NCBI GenBank assembly: GCA_007116685.1
Contig: SKIC01000300.1
Coordinates: 1 to 23,238 of the forward strand
Reading direction: 5' to 3'
DNA: 23,238 nucleotides
Origin: Balneolales bacterium
GTDB lineage: Bacteria > Bacteroidota > Rhodothermia > Balneolales > Natronogracilivirgulaceae
The position numbers were made by a program, and so were the translations under genes. Below are positions 1 through 7,623 of the stretch, in pieces (position 1 is the first letter of the stretch; each line of letters starts with the position of its first letter). Under the pieces are notes generated by a model. The model worked only from the letters and a program-made list of their open reading frames with translations, did no database searches and was not told the origin of the DNA.

Positions 1-24
1 CTCAAGAAAAAAGAGGACAAATAG
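1..24 (+). CDS. 3' end of an upstream gene (partial)
   Basis: Frame 1 from the first base reads Leu-Lys-Lys-Lys-Glu-Asp-Lys and then a TAG stop at 22-24, four bases before the ATG of the TPR gene. The short charged lysine-rich tail and the tight spacing fit the end of a preceding gene in the same + strand operon. Only seven codons are visible, so neither the product nor the reality of the frame can be proven from this window. Confidence 0.35.
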   Translation, partial: LKKKEDK

Positions 25-28
25 GGCT

Positions 29-568
29 ATGGATTTCAATAAAAAAATAGAGGAAGGAATACGCCTGATTGATAATCAGGAGTTTGAGAAAGCTATTTCA
101 TTAGCAAAGAAAATTCAGGAGAAAGCCCCTGATTCTGATGATGGTTTTCATTTACAGGCAATTGCTGAACAGCATTTATTTCAATGGCAGGAAAGCATTA
201 CTTCTCTGAACAAAGCAATAGAACAGGCTCCCTACAATGCCAGTTTATTTTCGCTACGTGCATTTGCAAAAATGAGTATGGAGGATTTCATAGGTGCCGA
301 AAAAGATCTGAAGGAAGCTATTGAGCTGGAAGATTTTGAACCGGCACACAGAAACCTGGTCATTCTAAAAATCGTGAAAAACAATAGTGAAGATGCTATT
401 GAATATCTGATTGACCGCTTGCAGAAAAACCCTAAAGATGTTGAAAACTGGATTTTAATGGGTGATCTAATGAAACGTGTTGGAATGGATGACAAAGCCG
501 GCACTTACTATGAAGAGGCAAGAAAATTAGCTCCCAATCATCCCGCCTTACAAAAACAAGCTGAATAA
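29..568 (+). CDS. Tetratricopeptide-repeat (TPR) protein
   Basis: A 179-residue protein made almost wholly of TPR-like helical hairpins. Typical TPR spacing is seen around residues 10-35, 42-70, 75-103, 110-137 and 140-172, with the usual small/aromatic/Pro pattern (for example 'AIEQAP', 'AIELEDFEPA', 'ARKLAPNHPA'). There is no signal peptide or membrane segment, so it is probably a cytoplasmic scaffold. It ends eight bases before a glycosyltransferase that itself carries TPRs, and its TAA stop touches the hairpin that encloses the next gene's start codon, which suggests translational coupling. It may help the glycosyltransferase bind a protein substrate, but that is inference from context. 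No specific family name is recognisable. Confidence 0.85.
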   Translation: MDFNKKIEEGIRLIDNQEFEKAISLAKKIQEKAPDSDDGFHLQAIAEQHLFQWQESITSLNKAIEQAPYNASLFSLRAFAKMSMEDFIGAEKDLKEAIELEDFEPAHRNLVILKIVKNNSEDAIEYLIDRLQKNPKDVENWILMGDLMKRVGMDDKAGTYYEEARKLAPNHPALQKQAE

Positions 569-608
569 CGAGTGATATGGAAAGGCAGAAACTTCCCATA
601 TCACTCGT
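568..608 (+). promoter_or_regulatory. Inverted repeat enclosing the glycosyltransferase start codon
   Basis: ACGAGTGATATGG at 568-580 is perfectly complementary to CCATATCACTCGT at 596-608, with a 15-base loop. The 5' arm starts in the last base of the upstream TAA stop and contains the ATG at 577-579. In RNA this would be a 13-bp stem hiding the start codon. A ribosome finishing the upstream TPR gene would be placed to open it. The pairing is seen directly; the regulatory role is inference. Confidence 0.55.
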
Positions 609-1800
609 GATGATCGTAAAAAACGAAGAGAAGTATCTTGCCGGCTGTTTGGATTCTGTAGCCGATTTTGTTGCTGAAATGATTGTTTTGGACACCGGAT
701 CTACAGATTCTACCAAGGAAATCGCCCAAAATAAGGGAGCCAAAGTATTCGATTACGTCTGGAAAGACGACTTTGCCGATGCCCGAAATGCTGCTTTGGA
801 TTATGCCAGTTACCCATGGATTTTGCAATTAGACGCTGATGAAGAAATTTTCCGGGAAGACATTTCCTGGTTTTATGAATCCTATCCCTGGCATCCAAAC
901 GAAGGGTATTGGATGTACATCTATAATTACCGGGAAAATTCCCCTTCAATGGAAGCTCATCCGTTGATTCGTTTCTTCAGGCGTCATCCGGAATCTAGAT
1001 ATAAATATGCCGTTCATGAAAACCTCATGCTCCGTGGAAATAAAGCAGCCGTCTCAGGAGCACGTATTTTCCACAAAGGGTATGCAAGCGAAGCACTAGA
1101 TAAAGAAAAAGGTGAGCGTAATCTTACTTTAATCAAGAAAAGGCTTAAAGAAGAGCCTGATAATCCCTTAAGTCATTTTTACTTTGCCCAGCATTATGCC
1201 AGCCTTAAAGATTTCATAAAAGCAGCAGCTCCTGCCAGAAAATCACTAAAAATGGGCTTAGGTATGCCTATAAAAATCATGGCGATTCGAATCTGTCTGA
1301 TAGCGGCATTATTAGAAAACAGGCCAGACAAATTTGCTGATATTTTAGAAGAAGCTCCGGATGCAGATATCTTCCCTGACAGGCTTTTATATGAGTATTT
1401 TCTGATAAAAAATACCCAACCTGAATTAGCCAGACAGACATTGGAAGTTTATTTGGCCAAAATAGAAAAAGACATTGCCAGTGGACATTTTGGAAAAGTA
1501 GAACGATCCACTCCTCAAAATTACGTGCAAGGATTATCCGAATTTGCCAATTTAAAAGAAACCGAAGGCGATTTCGAAACCGCTCTCTCGCTTATTGAGA
1601 CGGCTTTAAAATATTCCGGGCAAAACTTTGATTTATTAGCTAGTAAAGCGAAATTACTGTTGTTAACAGGAAACACCTCAGAAGCAAAATCTACTACCAG
1701 CGAATTGATTAAAGAAGTGGAAGCAATGCCAAACCAACCTTCGGAATTGCTCAATAAGTATAAGGGCTTTGAAAAAAAATTAGCGGATAAATTCTCATGA
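577..1800 (+). CDS. GT2-family glycosyltransferase with C-terminal TPRs
   Basis: A 407-residue protein with an N-terminal GT-A glycosyltransferase domain. The first strand is 'ISLVMIVKNEE' (8-18), followed by 'LDTGSTD' (38-44), 'DFADARNAAL' (65-74) and the metal/nucleotide-binding 'DADEE' (86-90); 'VHENL' follows near 145. This is the layout of the GT2 subgroup that includes WaaE-like and SunS-like transferases that add sugars to lipooligosaccharide or peptides. From about residue 190 to the end it is helical with TPR-like repeats, as in transferases that recognise protein acceptors. No membrane segment is seen. It overlaps the next gene by ATGA (1797-1800), implying coupled translation. Donor and acceptor are unknown; flagellin or another surface protein is possible given the flagellar genes nearby, but this is unproven. 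Confidence 0.85.
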   Translation: MERQKLPISLVMIVKNEEKYLAGCLDSVADFVAEMIVLDTGSTDSTKEIAQNKGAKVFDYVWKDDFADARNAALDYASYPWILQLDADEEIFREDISWFYESYPWHPNEGYWMYIYNYRENSPSMEAHPLIRFFRRHPESRYKYAVHENLMLRGNKAAVSGARIFHKGYASEALDKEKGERNLTLIKKRLKEEPDNPLSHFYFAQHYASLKDFIKAAAPARKSLKMGLGMPIKIMAIRICLIAALLENRPDKFADILEEAPDADIFPDRLLYEYFLIKNTQPELARQTLEVYLAKIEKDIASGHFGKVERSTPQNYVQGLSEFANLKETEGDFETALSLIETALKYSGQNFDLLASKAKLLLLTGNTSEAKSTTSELIKEVEAMPNQPSELLNKYKGFEKKLADKFS

Positions 1801-3113
1801 AAGCTGCATCAAATTGGAATATCATCATTTTTTGTAGCAATGAGTTACCGCTGAAAGAAGATTTTTTTAGTGAACTTGATAAGAAATTCGGAAATATTCA
1901 GGTTGTTGCCTTAGGTAAAGATGCTTGCCCTGCTCATATCCCTAAGATCATTTGTGAAACAAAAGTTGATAAAACGAATGCGCTTAATGAAGCAGTTTCT
2001 CGATGTTCTTCGGGCTTTGTCTTATATACTGAGGGAAATGAGTGTTTTGATATTGAAGAATTAGCCAAATTCACACCGGAAAATAATAAGGTTTATCCCG
2101 CCGCAATTCAGATAAGTAATGAGGATAATCCTGTAGAGCACACTCATTTTCAAATTCGCATATTTCCTGCAGATAAGAATCTAAATTTTACAGGCTCGGC
2201 AATTCCCACTCTTGCTCCGGCTGTTGCCGACCAAGACATCGTTGTGAGTCCTTTGTTTTTTCCCATCTCAAAACATGGATTACTTTACAAAGGAATAGAT
2301 CTTGACGCAGAACTAAAAAAACATCCCAATATTGCAGAATATTGGTTAATGTCCGGATTGCAGCTAACAGCAAAGAATCAATACAAAACGGCAGAGAAAA
2401 AATTCAAAACAGCTCTCCAAAAGGGTAAAATGCCCTTGTTTAACACAGTTGCCAGCATCAATGGCATGGCTGACTCTCTGTTAGGACAAAGCAAGTGGGA
2501 AGAATGTATTTCCGTAGCAAATCATTCGATTGAAAAAGAAGCGCATCAGCGCATGCCATATTTGTTATTGTTCAAGGCCTACTATGCCCGGAATGAGTGG
2601 GAAGAAGCTTATACTCATTTGTTCAATTATCTGGAAAATTTGGCAGGAGGAAGTCTGATTAACTACGATATTCTTTTCCCATTAACCCAAACACATTTTT
2701 TACTTGCAGATACGGCCTACAAGCAAGGGTGGCACGAACGTGCATTTGTTCACTATGAACAATTCTACGAATTAAAAGATGGTGCCATAGACAACGATAT
2801 TTTAGAAAGGCTGGTTTTGTATTCTCTTGAGTTGGATGAAAAAGAAAACTCAAAAAAATATTTTTCAACGCTTTATGCTGATAAAATTCCCGATAAGCTC
2901 AGGGAAGATGAGAAAATAAAAGTTCTGGAATTACTCAGTATATTCGTTGACAAAGAATGGTTTCAAACACCGCTTGAGGTATTTGAAAAGTTATTCAATT
3001 ACAACCCTAAAGACGCAGAAATATTACGCAAATGGGTTGCTACTTTGATTAAAGCTAAAAAGATAGAAAAGGCTCAGGAATTGATAAATAAACATAAGAC
3101 TACCTTTTCATAA
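1797..3113 (+). CDS. TPR protein with a decayed glycosyltransferase-like N-terminus
   Basis: A 438-residue protein, translationally coupled to the glycosyltransferase by a four-base ATGA overlap. The N-terminal 160 residues follow the layout of the upstream enzyme but lack its active-site motifs. 'DKTNALNEAV' (58-67) matches 'DFADARNAAL', and 'FVLYTEGNECFDIEEL' (74-89) takes the place of the strand carrying DADEE, leaving Thr-Glu-Gly-Asn. 'HFQIRIFPADK' mirrors 'HPLIRFFRRH', but the following His-Glu is missing. From about residue 170 onward the protein is TPR-like helical hairpins. I infer a catalytically dead paralogue that acts as a partner or acceptor-recognition subunit. The homology is by eye and distant, so it could instead be only a TPR protein. 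Confidence 0.8.
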   Translation: MKAASNWNIIIFCSNELPLKEDFFSELDKKFGNIQVVALGKDACPAHIPKIICETKVDKTNALNEAVSRCSSGFVLYTEGNECFDIEELAKFTPENNKVYPAAIQISNEDNPVEHTHFQIRIFPADKNLNFTGSAIPTLAPAVADQDIVVSPLFFPISKHGLLYKGIDLDAELKKHPNIAEYWLMSGLQLTAKNQYKTAEKKFKTALQKGKMPLFNTVASINGMADSLLGQSKWEECISVANHSIEKEAHQRMPYLLLFKAYYARNEWEEAYTHLFNYLENLAGGSLINYDILFPLTQTHFLLADTAYKQGWHERAFVHYEQFYELKDGAIDNDILERLVLYSLELDEKENSKKYFSTLYADKIPDKLREDEKIKVLELLSIFVDKEWFQTPLEVFEKLFNYNPKDAEILRKWVATLIKAKKIEKAQELINKHKTTFS

Positions 3114-3182
3114 TTTTTTGCTATACATTCACGCATATATTTCTATTATTAAACAGCGAACGGGTAACCTAAAGCAAGTCGA

Positions 3183-3557
3183 ATGAGTTCACAAGATTTA
3201 TTCATACTGGTTGTTGACGACTCTCCTACCATGCGTAGAATTATCAAAAATACGCTTGAGAGAATTGGGCATAAGCATTCAGTAGAAGCCGCAAACGGCA
3301 AAGAAGCATTAGAAATGCTAAAACTTCATGATGTAAACTTTATCATTACAGACTGGAACATGCCTGAGATGAATGGTCTGGAGTTTGTCACTGAAATACG
3401 CAGTCAAGCAGACTATCAGGATATGCCTGTACTGATGATTACTACACGAGGTATGAAAGATGATGTATTGCAGGCTGTGCAGGCCGGGGTTAGCAATTAC
3501 ATTGTAAAGCCTTTCACCCCTGAAACACTCGAACAGAAAATTAACAAGATTCTATAA
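3183..3557 (+). CDS. cheY: Chemotaxis response regulator CheY (enterobacterial type)
   Basis: A 124-residue single-domain receiver. Acidic pocket Asp12-Asp13, phospho-acceptor Asp57 in 'TDWNMP', Thr87, Tyr106 and Lys109 fall at exactly the numbers known for E. coli CheY. CheA would phosphorylate it, and CheY-P would bind the flagellar switch to change rotation. It lies four bases upstream of cheZ, the matching phosphatase, and the pair is separate from and convergent with the main che operon, which encodes a second CheY. This pairing suggests that this copy is the motor-binding CheY. No strong Shine-Dalgarno sequence or clear promoter was found in the 69-base gap upstream. Confidence 0.95.
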   Translation: MSSQDLFILVVDDSPTMRRIIKNTLERIGHKHSVEAANGKEALEMLKLHDVNFIITDWNMPEMNGLEFVTEIRSQADYQDMPVLMITTRGMKDDVLQAVQAGVSNYIVKPFTPETLEQKINKIL

Positions 3558-3561
3558 TGTT

Positions 3562-4278
3562 ATGGGGACCAAGAAAAAAACAACCAACGACGCTGAAATG
3601 ATTAAGAAAGAAGATTACAACGAAATCTTATCTCGTATCAAGCATATCAAAAGCCTTTTCGCTTTTGGTGAAGGTATCCTGCCATTCCTTGAAGAGCTAT
3701 TCGTATTTTTAAAAGAGGTTACTCCTCTTCTAAATGAGGTTTCCAGCAATATCATGAATACTACAGGCATGATGCCTGATGCTGCTTTTGAATTAGACTC
3801 TGCAGTTGAAGAAACTTCAGATGCAACCTACAGAATAATGGAAAGCGTGGAGCAAATTCTTGTCTTGCTTGATGAATATCAGGAAAAAACCAAAGACATC
3901 AAGGAACTTGAAAATGTTGATAGCCCTGTAGATGAAATTCGTGCAAAATCTATGGCTATCATGAATGCTCTTCAATTCCATGATATTGTATCGCAAAAAT
4001 TAGTTCATGTTCGTAAAGTACTTGGGGAAGTTCAGCAACGTATGCTTGCCTTGTTTACAAGGGTTTACGATTTAGATATCGACTCAGACGTTAAAGAAAA
4101 TATATTGTCTACCTTAGGGGTTAATGTAGATGAGTTTGAGCGTATTATGGAAACTAAGATTGAGCAACAAAACAGATTGACTGACGATAGTACTGGTCCG
4201 CGTAAAGAAGAAAAGGAAACTCCAACTCCAAGCGCAGCAAAGTTCGATCAGAGCGATATAGACGATTTATTTGGATAA
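3562..4278 (+). CDS. cheZ: CheY-P phosphatase CheZ
   Basis: A 238-residue, mostly helical protein. 'ALQFHDIVSQKL' (136-147) carries Asp141 and Gln145, which match the catalytic Asp143/Gln147 pair of E. coli CheZ ('FQDLTGQ'). The preceding helix 'AVEETSDATYRIMESVEQIL' (81-100) also resembles the CheZ long hairpin. The C-terminus, 'QSDIDDLFG' after a low-complexity linker (about 205-228), is the CheY-binding tail typical of CheZ. It removes phosphate from CheY-P and so ends the motor signal. It follows cheY directly and is probably co-transcribed with it. CheZ is best known from Proteobacteria, so finding it here beside a CheX-containing operon is notable. Met13 is a possible alternative start. 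Confidence 0.9.
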   Translation: MGTKKKTTNDAEMIKKEDYNEILSRIKHIKSLFAFGEGILPFLEELFVFLKEVTPLLNEVSSNIMNTTGMMPDAAFELDSAVEETSDATYRIMESVEQILVLLDEYQEKTKDIKELENVDSPVDEIRAKSMAIMNALQFHDIVSQKLVHVRKVLGEVQQRMLALFTRVYDLDIDSDVKENILSTLGVNVDEFERIMETKIEQQNRLTDDSTGPRKEEKETPTPSAAKFDQSDIDDLFG

Positions 4279-4281
4279 GCC

Positions 4282-4307
4282 AAGTATCTCTTCTTTGAAG
4301 AATACTT
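4282..4307. terminator. Hairpin between the convergent cheZ and cheB genes
   Basis: AAGTAT-c-TCTTC, loop TTT, then GAAGA-ATACTT forms an 11-bp stem with one bulged C, in the 32-base gap between convergent genes. A T-run follows only at 4316-4320 on the + strand and none follows on the - strand. This makes it a weak intrinsic terminator or a 3'-end stabilising hairpin for both transcripts. Confidence 0.5.
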
Positions 4308-4310
4308 CAA

Positions 4311-5354
4311 TCAACTTTTTGAGTCGGCCATAAGATCTATGATTTTGTGGCCGATTTCATTTATGCCTACCACATGATCAATGGCGTCTCTTTTTATCGC
4401 TTCTTTAGGCATCCCGAAAACGACACAGGTGGCTTCATCCTGAGCAATAGTTTTAGCACCTGCATCGTGCATTTCTTTAATTCCCTCAGCCCCATCACTT
4501 CCCATCCCAGTTAGAATTACACCTGTGGCATTTACCCCTGCTACTTTAGCTACAGAAATAAATAGGACATCTACAGAAGGTCGATGATGATGTACCAATG
4601 GACCGTCTTTTACTTTAACAAAATAATCCTTACCCGACTTTTTCAACATCATGTGATAATTACCAGGGGCAATTAACACTCTTCCGAGTTGAACTTTATC
4701 GCCATCCTCAGCCTCTTTTACTTCCATCTTGCAAATAGCATTGAGACGTTGAGCAAATGAGGTAGTGAACTTAGGCGGCATGTGTTGTACAATCACAGTA
4801 CCCGGACAGTTTGCGGGTAGATCAAGAAGAATTTGCTTAATAGCCTCAGTACCTCCCGTTGATGCACCTATAGCTAATACCTGATTCTCTTTTGATTGCT
4901 TAAAAACCTTGACATCCCTTTTCGTGACGTCTTTCTGAAAGTCGTAAGTTTTCTTTTTTGCAATGTCTGCTTTGGAAGCTGCTCTAATTTTTTCGGCCAA
5001 TTGTACTGTTAAATCTCCTACAGAAAACGAGCCTCCAGGTTTACTAATTACATCAACGGCACCAAGCTCCAGAGATTCTAATGCAAGTTCGCTTCCTTTC
5101 TGCGTCAGAGAGCTCACAATGATTACAGGCTTTGGAAAGTACCTCATTATCTTTTTGAGGAACGTGAGCCCATCCATTCTGGGCATTTCTATATCCAGCG
5201 TAATTACATCCGGATTCAGTTTTACAATTTTATCTCTCGCCACATAAGGATCTATAGCCGTTCCAATTACCTGGATATCAGGATAACGATTCAAGCCATC
5301 CGACAATTTTTGTCGGACTACGGCGGAATCATCAACTACAAATACCTTAATCAC
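4311..5354 (-). CDS. cheB: Chemotaxis protein-glutamate methylesterase CheB
   Basis: A 347-residue response regulator/esterase that removes methyl groups from, and can deamidate, chemoreceptors, so it serves adaptation. The receiver domain (1-120) has Asp8-Asp9, phospho-acceptor Asp54 in 'LDIEMPRMDG' and Lys105. After a linker (about 122-155) the methylesterase domain holds the catalytic triad Ser165 ('AIGASTGG'), His191 ('VQHMPP') and Asp287 ('GMGSDGAEG'), one residue off the Salmonella numbering. The start codon is GTG at 5352-5354, with no strong Shine-Dalgarno sequence. It is the last gene of the che operon, 12 bases after cheX. Confidence 0.96.
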   Translation of the reverse strand: MIKVFVVDDSAVVRQKLSDGLNRYPDIQVIGTAIDPYVARDKIVKLNPDVITLDIEMPRMDGLTFLKKIMRYFPKPVIIVSSLTQKGSELALESLELGAVDVISKPGGSFSVGDLTVQLAEKIRAASKADIAKKKTYDFQKDVTKRDVKVFKQSKENQVLAIGASTGGTEAIKQILLDLPANCPGTVIVQHMPPKFTTSFAQRLNAICKMEVKEAEDGDKVQLGRVLIAPGNYHMMLKKSGKDYFVKVKDGPLVHHHRPSVDVLFISVAKVAGVNATGVILTGMGSDGAEGIKEMHDAGAKTIAQDEATCVVFGMPKEAIKRDAIDHVVGINEIGHKIIDLMADSKS

Positions 5355-5366
5355 AGAGCTTAAAGT

Positions 5367-5822
5367 TTACTGGGTTCTGGGTTGTGGCCAAATTATGATG
5401 GCAGAGTCATCAGAGACAAAGCTAATACTCCATTGTCTTTCTTCCTGCGGTAGGCAGTCATCTTTCTTCACAATGGCAGGAATGGATAAGGAGAACTCCT
5501 TATCCGGATCAATTTCTACAAGAAAGTTGCCACCAATGATATTGGCTGTTTCTAGCGCTGCTGCTTTGAGATTATCTTCATCAACTTCTTCGGGCATTAA
5601 ACCTAAAAAGTTGGCAGCCATTTCTCTTAGCATGCCGTATTCAATTCGAAAATGCAATTGATTTTCGGCATGAAAATGAATCATTACATCCATGAAGTCT
5701 GAAGTAGCTTCTTTTTTATCCAGAGGTAAGCCTTCATCATCCATATCCGGAAAAATGAAAAACATTTCCGTCATGATATTAATAACTACTTCTCTTAACA
5801 TGTCCTCATTCTTCAAAATCAT
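5367..5822 (-). CDS. cheX: CheX/CheC-type CheY-P phosphatase
   Basis: A 151-residue protein with one copy of the CheC/CheX/FliY active-site signature E-x-x-N: Glu91 and Asn94 in 'ALETANIIGGNFL'. A single signature and this length fit CheX rather than two-signature CheC. CheX dephosphorylates CheY-P. The gene overlaps the 3' end of the second cheY by 17 bases (a start at Met8 would remove the overlap), so the two products are probably made together and act on each other. The genome therefore carries two unrelated phosphatases, this one and CheZ. It could instead be a CheC-like modulator of CheD, which is encoded two genes upstream. The family assignment is secure, the exact subtype less so. 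Confidence 0.8.
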   Translation of the reverse strand: MILKNEDMLREVVINIMTEMFFIFPDMDDEGLPLDKKEATSDFMDVMIHFHAENQLHFRIEYGMLREMAANFLGLMPEEVDEDNLKAAALETANIIGGNFLVEIDPDKEFSLSIPAIVKKDDCLPQEERQWSISFVSDDSAIIIWPQPRTQ

Positions 5823-6195
5823 AGCCGAGTACCTTTAGTATATCATTGCCAATGTCTTCCGGTTGAAAAGGCTTTGTCACATAATCCACTGCTCCGAGTG
5901 ATAAGGCCTCTTGTACAATTGCATCTCTACCCTCTGTTGAAATCACAATTACAGGTATAGATTTCATTACTTCATCTTCCTTCAATGCCTTGATGAATTC
6001 TAATCCATTCATCTCAGGCATATTGATATCGGAAAGAATCAAGTCCACCCAATTATTTTTAACTTCTTCAAGCCCTTCCAAACCATTGCCAGCTTCAAGA
6101 ATTTCGCCCACGTCAACTCCCGAAAGTTTCACCGTTTTGGCAATAACCCTTCTCATAATGGGTGAGTCATCTACTATTAAAATATTAAAAGCCAT
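5806..6195 (-). CDS. cheY: Second CheY-type response regulator
   Basis: A 129-residue single-domain receiver with Asp9-Asp10, phospho-acceptor Asp56 in 'SDINMPEMNG', Ser86 and Lys108. Tyr105 sits at the position that reports activation in CheY. It is closer to the CheY type found in CheC/CheX/CheD systems than to the copy at 3183. It lies between cheD and cheX and overlaps cheX by 17 bases. It may be a phosphate sink, an adaptation feedback regulator through CheX, or a second motor regulator; the sequence does not decide. 'cheY2' would be a reasonable working name. Confidence 0.92.
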   Translation of the reverse strand: MAFNILIVDDSPIMRRVIAKTVKLSGVDVGEILEAGNGLEGLEEVKNNWVDLILSDINMPEMNGLEFIKALKEDEVMKSIPVIVISTEGRDAIVQEALSLGAVDYVTKPFQPEDIGNDILKVLGYDFEE

Positions 6196-6200
6196 ACAAC

Positions 6201-6731
6201 TTAAGGTTTTAGGTTTTTTCCAGCTTGGTAAGTAAGGATTTTCTCCTTGTTAACATCTAAGGTTATTTCTCCGGTATTCACATCGATTCGCACCGTTCTG
6301 TGTACAATACCTCCAACGTGTTCATGCTCTATTAGCATGCCAATTTTCCATAAATATTTTCTAAATGCGGCATAATTACGTTTCCCAATGTTAAAAACAT
6401 CTTTTTGATCAAAAATTCTAGCTCCTCCAAATACACTTACTGTAGTGTATTTTTTTTCGCCTCCCTTTTGATTGAACTTTTTAAATAACATTGGCAATCC
6501 GGTATCAACATACTTATAGGGATTGAAAGCAATAGAATCGCGAGATAATTTCTCAATTTTTGATTCGGGTAGCATGATGTGAATCATACCAGCCAGCTTA
6601 ACTTTGTAGTCATACAGCACCACTGCAATACATGAGCCTAAAGAATAAGTAACTAAAGTTTCATCAGGTGTATTGCTGAATTTCATATCAGAAATACCTA
6701 TTACTACTCTTTTATTATCGGTAATTCTCAT
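6201..6731 (-). CDS. cheD: Chemoreceptor glutamine deamidase CheD
   Basis: A 176-residue protein that converts specific receptor glutamines to glutamates. Thr28, Cys34 ('YSLGSCIAVVLYD') and His51 ('GMIHIMLP') match the Thr21/Cys27/His44 catalytic set of Thermotoga CheD with a constant shift of seven. The C-terminal part includes 'GGARIF', 'IGKRN' and 'VHRTVRIDVNTGEI', also typical of CheD. It is seven bases downstream of cheR and five upstream of cheY. In Bacillus and Thermotoga, CheD is regulated by CheC, so its presence beside a CheC/CheX-family gene suggests similar feedback. Confidence 0.95.
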   Translation of the reverse strand: MRITDNKRVVIGISDMKFSNTPDETLVTYSLGSCIAVVLYDYKVKLAGMIHIMLPESKIEKLSRDSIAFNPYKYVDTGLPMLFKKFNQKGGEKKYTTVSVFGGARIFDQKDVFNIGKRNYAAFRKYLWKIGMLIEHEHVGGIVHRTVRIDVNTGEITLDVNKEKILTYQAGKNLKP

Positions 6732-6738
6732 TCTTCAG

Positions 6739-7599
6739 TTACACCCCTTTCCTGTATATAGTGGGCTTTTCCTGATTCAAAGAATGAGTTATTCCATTCA
6801 AACTTTCGGAATGGCCGGTAACTAAATATCCGCCATAATGTAACTTTTCGGCCAGATTTGCTACTACGCGCTCCTTTGTTTGCCTATCAAAATAAATCAT
6901 AACATTTCTACAAAAAATGATATGGTATTTCTTGGGATCATCGTTTGGCAGCAAGAGATTTTTTCTGGAGAACCGAACATACTTCTGCACATCGTCTTTA
7001 ACTTTCACGTATTGCAAATATCTGTCTTTTCCTCGTTTAAAGTATCTTTTCTTGATATTGTAAGGCAACTCCTGGATGGATTCTGCCAAGTAAACAGCTG
7101 CTTTCGCCTTCTTTAGAACCTCGGTAGAGATATCTGAGGCATCTATTGAAAATCTGATTTCGGTATTTTTGCCTTCAATTTTTGATTCCAAAATAGACAT
7201 CGCTATGGTGTAAGGCTCTTCTCCACTTGAACAGCCTGCACTCCAAATATCAATTTCTTTAAGGCCTTTATTTCTCATTCCCGGCAAAATATGATCATTC
7301 AGATAGGAAAAATGAGCATCTTCTCGGAAAAAGAAAGTATGATTGGTAGATATAGCATCCAGGACCATTTCTAGCTGGTATCCGGATTTGTCATTTTCGA
7401 GAATATGGAATAGGTTTTTATAACCGTCTATTCCTTTTTTGCGCATTAACTTGCCAATGCGCGTTTGAGCCAGACATTTTTTTGCCGGGGTAAGATTTAT
7501 GCCCGCCTCTCGATATATTAACTTACGCAGGTATTCGAATTCTTCATCCGATATCTCGTAGTGTTTAAAGTGCGTTAAATCCGGCTTTTGACTTTGCAA
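6739..7599 (-). CDS. cheR: Chemotaxis protein methyltransferase CheR
   Basis: A 286-residue SAM-dependent enzyme that methylates receptor glutamates. The N-terminal helical domain (about 14-80) leads into 'TNHTFFFRED' (85-94). The SAM-binding motif 'IWSAGCSSGEEPYT' is at 118-131, and 'IIFCRNVMIYFD' followed by 'GYLVTGHSESL' closes the Rossmann fold. The start codon is TTG (7597-7599). It is supported by an AGAGG Shine-Dalgarno sequence five bases upstream and by the lack of another in-frame start before the helical domain. It lies 24 bases after cheW. Confidence 0.95.
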   Translation of the reverse strand: MQSQKPDLTHFKHYEISDEEFEYLRKLIYREAGINLTPAKKCLAQTRIGKLMRKKGIDGYKNLFHILENDKSGYQLEMVLDAISTNHTFFFREDAHFSYLNDHILPGMRNKGLKEIDIWSAGCSSGEEPYTIAMSILESKIEGKNTEIRFSIDASDISTEVLKKAKAAVYLAESIQELPYNIKKRYFKRGKDRYLQYVKVKDDVQKYVRFSRKNLLLPNDDPKKYHIIFCRNVMIYFDRQTKERVVANLAEKLHYGGYLVTGHSESLNGITHSLNQEKPTIYRKGV

Positions 7600-7623
7600 G
7601 CAAACCTCTTCGGGAATACACGG

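Noticed and set aside
3162..3176. GG-N10-GC spacing resembling a sigma54 promoter before cheY
   Set aside because: The flanking -24 and -12 bases do not fit, and the start would fall inside the coding region.
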